5,804 bases of DNA from Candidatus Gastranaerophilales bacterium (GTDB taxonomy: Bacteria > Cyanobacteriota > Vampirovibrionia > Gastranaerophilales > Gastranaerophilaceae): contig CANROV010000129.1 in assembly GCA_947632315.1 (NCBI GenBank), positions 1 to 5,804 on the forward strand, read 5' to 3'. Made by a program: the position numbers and the translations under genes. The notes beneath the pieces were generated by a model. It did no database searches, was not told the origin of the DNA, and worked only from the letters and a program-made list of their open reading frames with translations. Below are positions 5,340 to 5,804 of the stretch, in pieces (positions within the stretch are counted from its first letter, which is position 1; every line of letters starts with the position of its first letter).

Positions 5340-5804
5340 ATTTCCGAAGTTATTACAGCTCACCAAACAAAACCAAAAGCAACTGTTACAGATTGTCTTA
5401 TAGATAATATTTATAATGCAGGTGTAGCATTTGATGAAAAGAACGTACCGGAAGAAGGCAGAATACTTGCATTAAGACCACTTCAATATTCTATGTTATT
5501 GCAGAGCAACAGAATAATTGATAAAAATATAGGTGAAGGTTCATTTGCAAAAGGTATTTCAGGAGCTATAGACAATTTCAAAATCCTTAAAACAAATCAT
5601 TTACCCAGCACTAATATTGAAAAAGATGAAGCAGCAAAGAACACTTATGAAGGTGATTTTTCAAAAACTGTAGCTTTAGCATTTACAAGAGATGCAATTG
5701 CAACAGTAACATTAATGGGGTTAAAAGGTGAAGTAAGCTGGAATCCTGAATATTTACATCACTTGTTAACATTCAGAATAGCACAAGGACATGGATTCTT
5801 AAGA
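5340..5804 (+). pseudogene. T7-like phage major capsid protein, 5'-truncated fragment running off right edge
   Basis: The frame is open to the last base and reads like the middle of a T7-type podovirus capsid (shell) protein. It carries FDEKNVPEEGRILALRP, LQYSMLLQSNRIIDKN, NFKILKTNHLP, FSKTVALAFTRDAIATVTLM and a terminal IAQGHGFLR, which matches the family's K-Y-A-x-G-H-G-x-L-R-P signature. About 152 codons are present. The family is about 320-350 residues, so the N-terminal third is absent and the C-terminal end lies beyond the window. There is no ATG or ribosome site before residue-like position VITAHQT (5349). The frame just runs back to a stop at 5313-5315 in very AT-rich DNA. So the gene is broken within the window, either by a real deletion in a prophage remnant or by an assembly junction near 5316-5348. 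No other phage gene is visible. Confidence 0.8.

Overview
The window is AT-rich (about one third GC by eye), uses the standard code, and has short intergenic gaps with AGGA/GGAG-type ribosome sites. Gene content (AroA, a HisA-HisI-HisE fusion, HisD, Hsp20, a degraded HigA antitoxin, a podovirus capsid fragment) points to an AT-rich, probably gut or host-associated bacterium. A Gastranaerophilales-like (Vampirovibrionia/'Melainabacteria') source is my best guess, but it rests on general resemblance and not on a marker gene. Both edges cut through reading frames, so this may be a whole short metagenomic contig; both edges also look abnormal (below).

Left part (1-3427): a divergent amino-acid biosynthesis block. 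aroA (EPSP synthase, shikimate pathway) runs leftward off the edge from 861. A 79-bp divergent promoter region separates it from a rightward two-gene his operon. The first his gene encodes one 408-residue polypeptide carrying HisA, HisI and HisE, which act at consecutive steps (order of action HisE, HisI, HisA). The second is hisD, the last enzyme of the pathway. The other his genes are not in the window.

Middle (3414-4484): two leftward genes, a helical 155-residue protein of unknown function whose 3' end overlaps hisD tail to tail, and an Hsp20 small heat-shock protein followed by a clear Rho-independent terminator.

Right part (4485-5804): a decayed accessory patch. It holds a higA antitoxin pseudogene with an internal deletion and frameshift, a translationally coupled pair of tiny membrane proteins (74 and 32 residues, TAATG overlap, extended -10 promoter placed so the message would be leaderless), and then, beginning abruptly near 5340, the middle of a T7-like phage major capsid gene with no 5' end, running off the right edge.

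The most notable points are the triple his fusion, the overlapping mini membrane operon, the broken antitoxin, and two probable junctions: a perfect 24-bp fold-back at the extreme left edge and the capsid junction on the right. I see no convincing complete new defence or mobile system, no CRISPR array, and no tRNA or rRNA.
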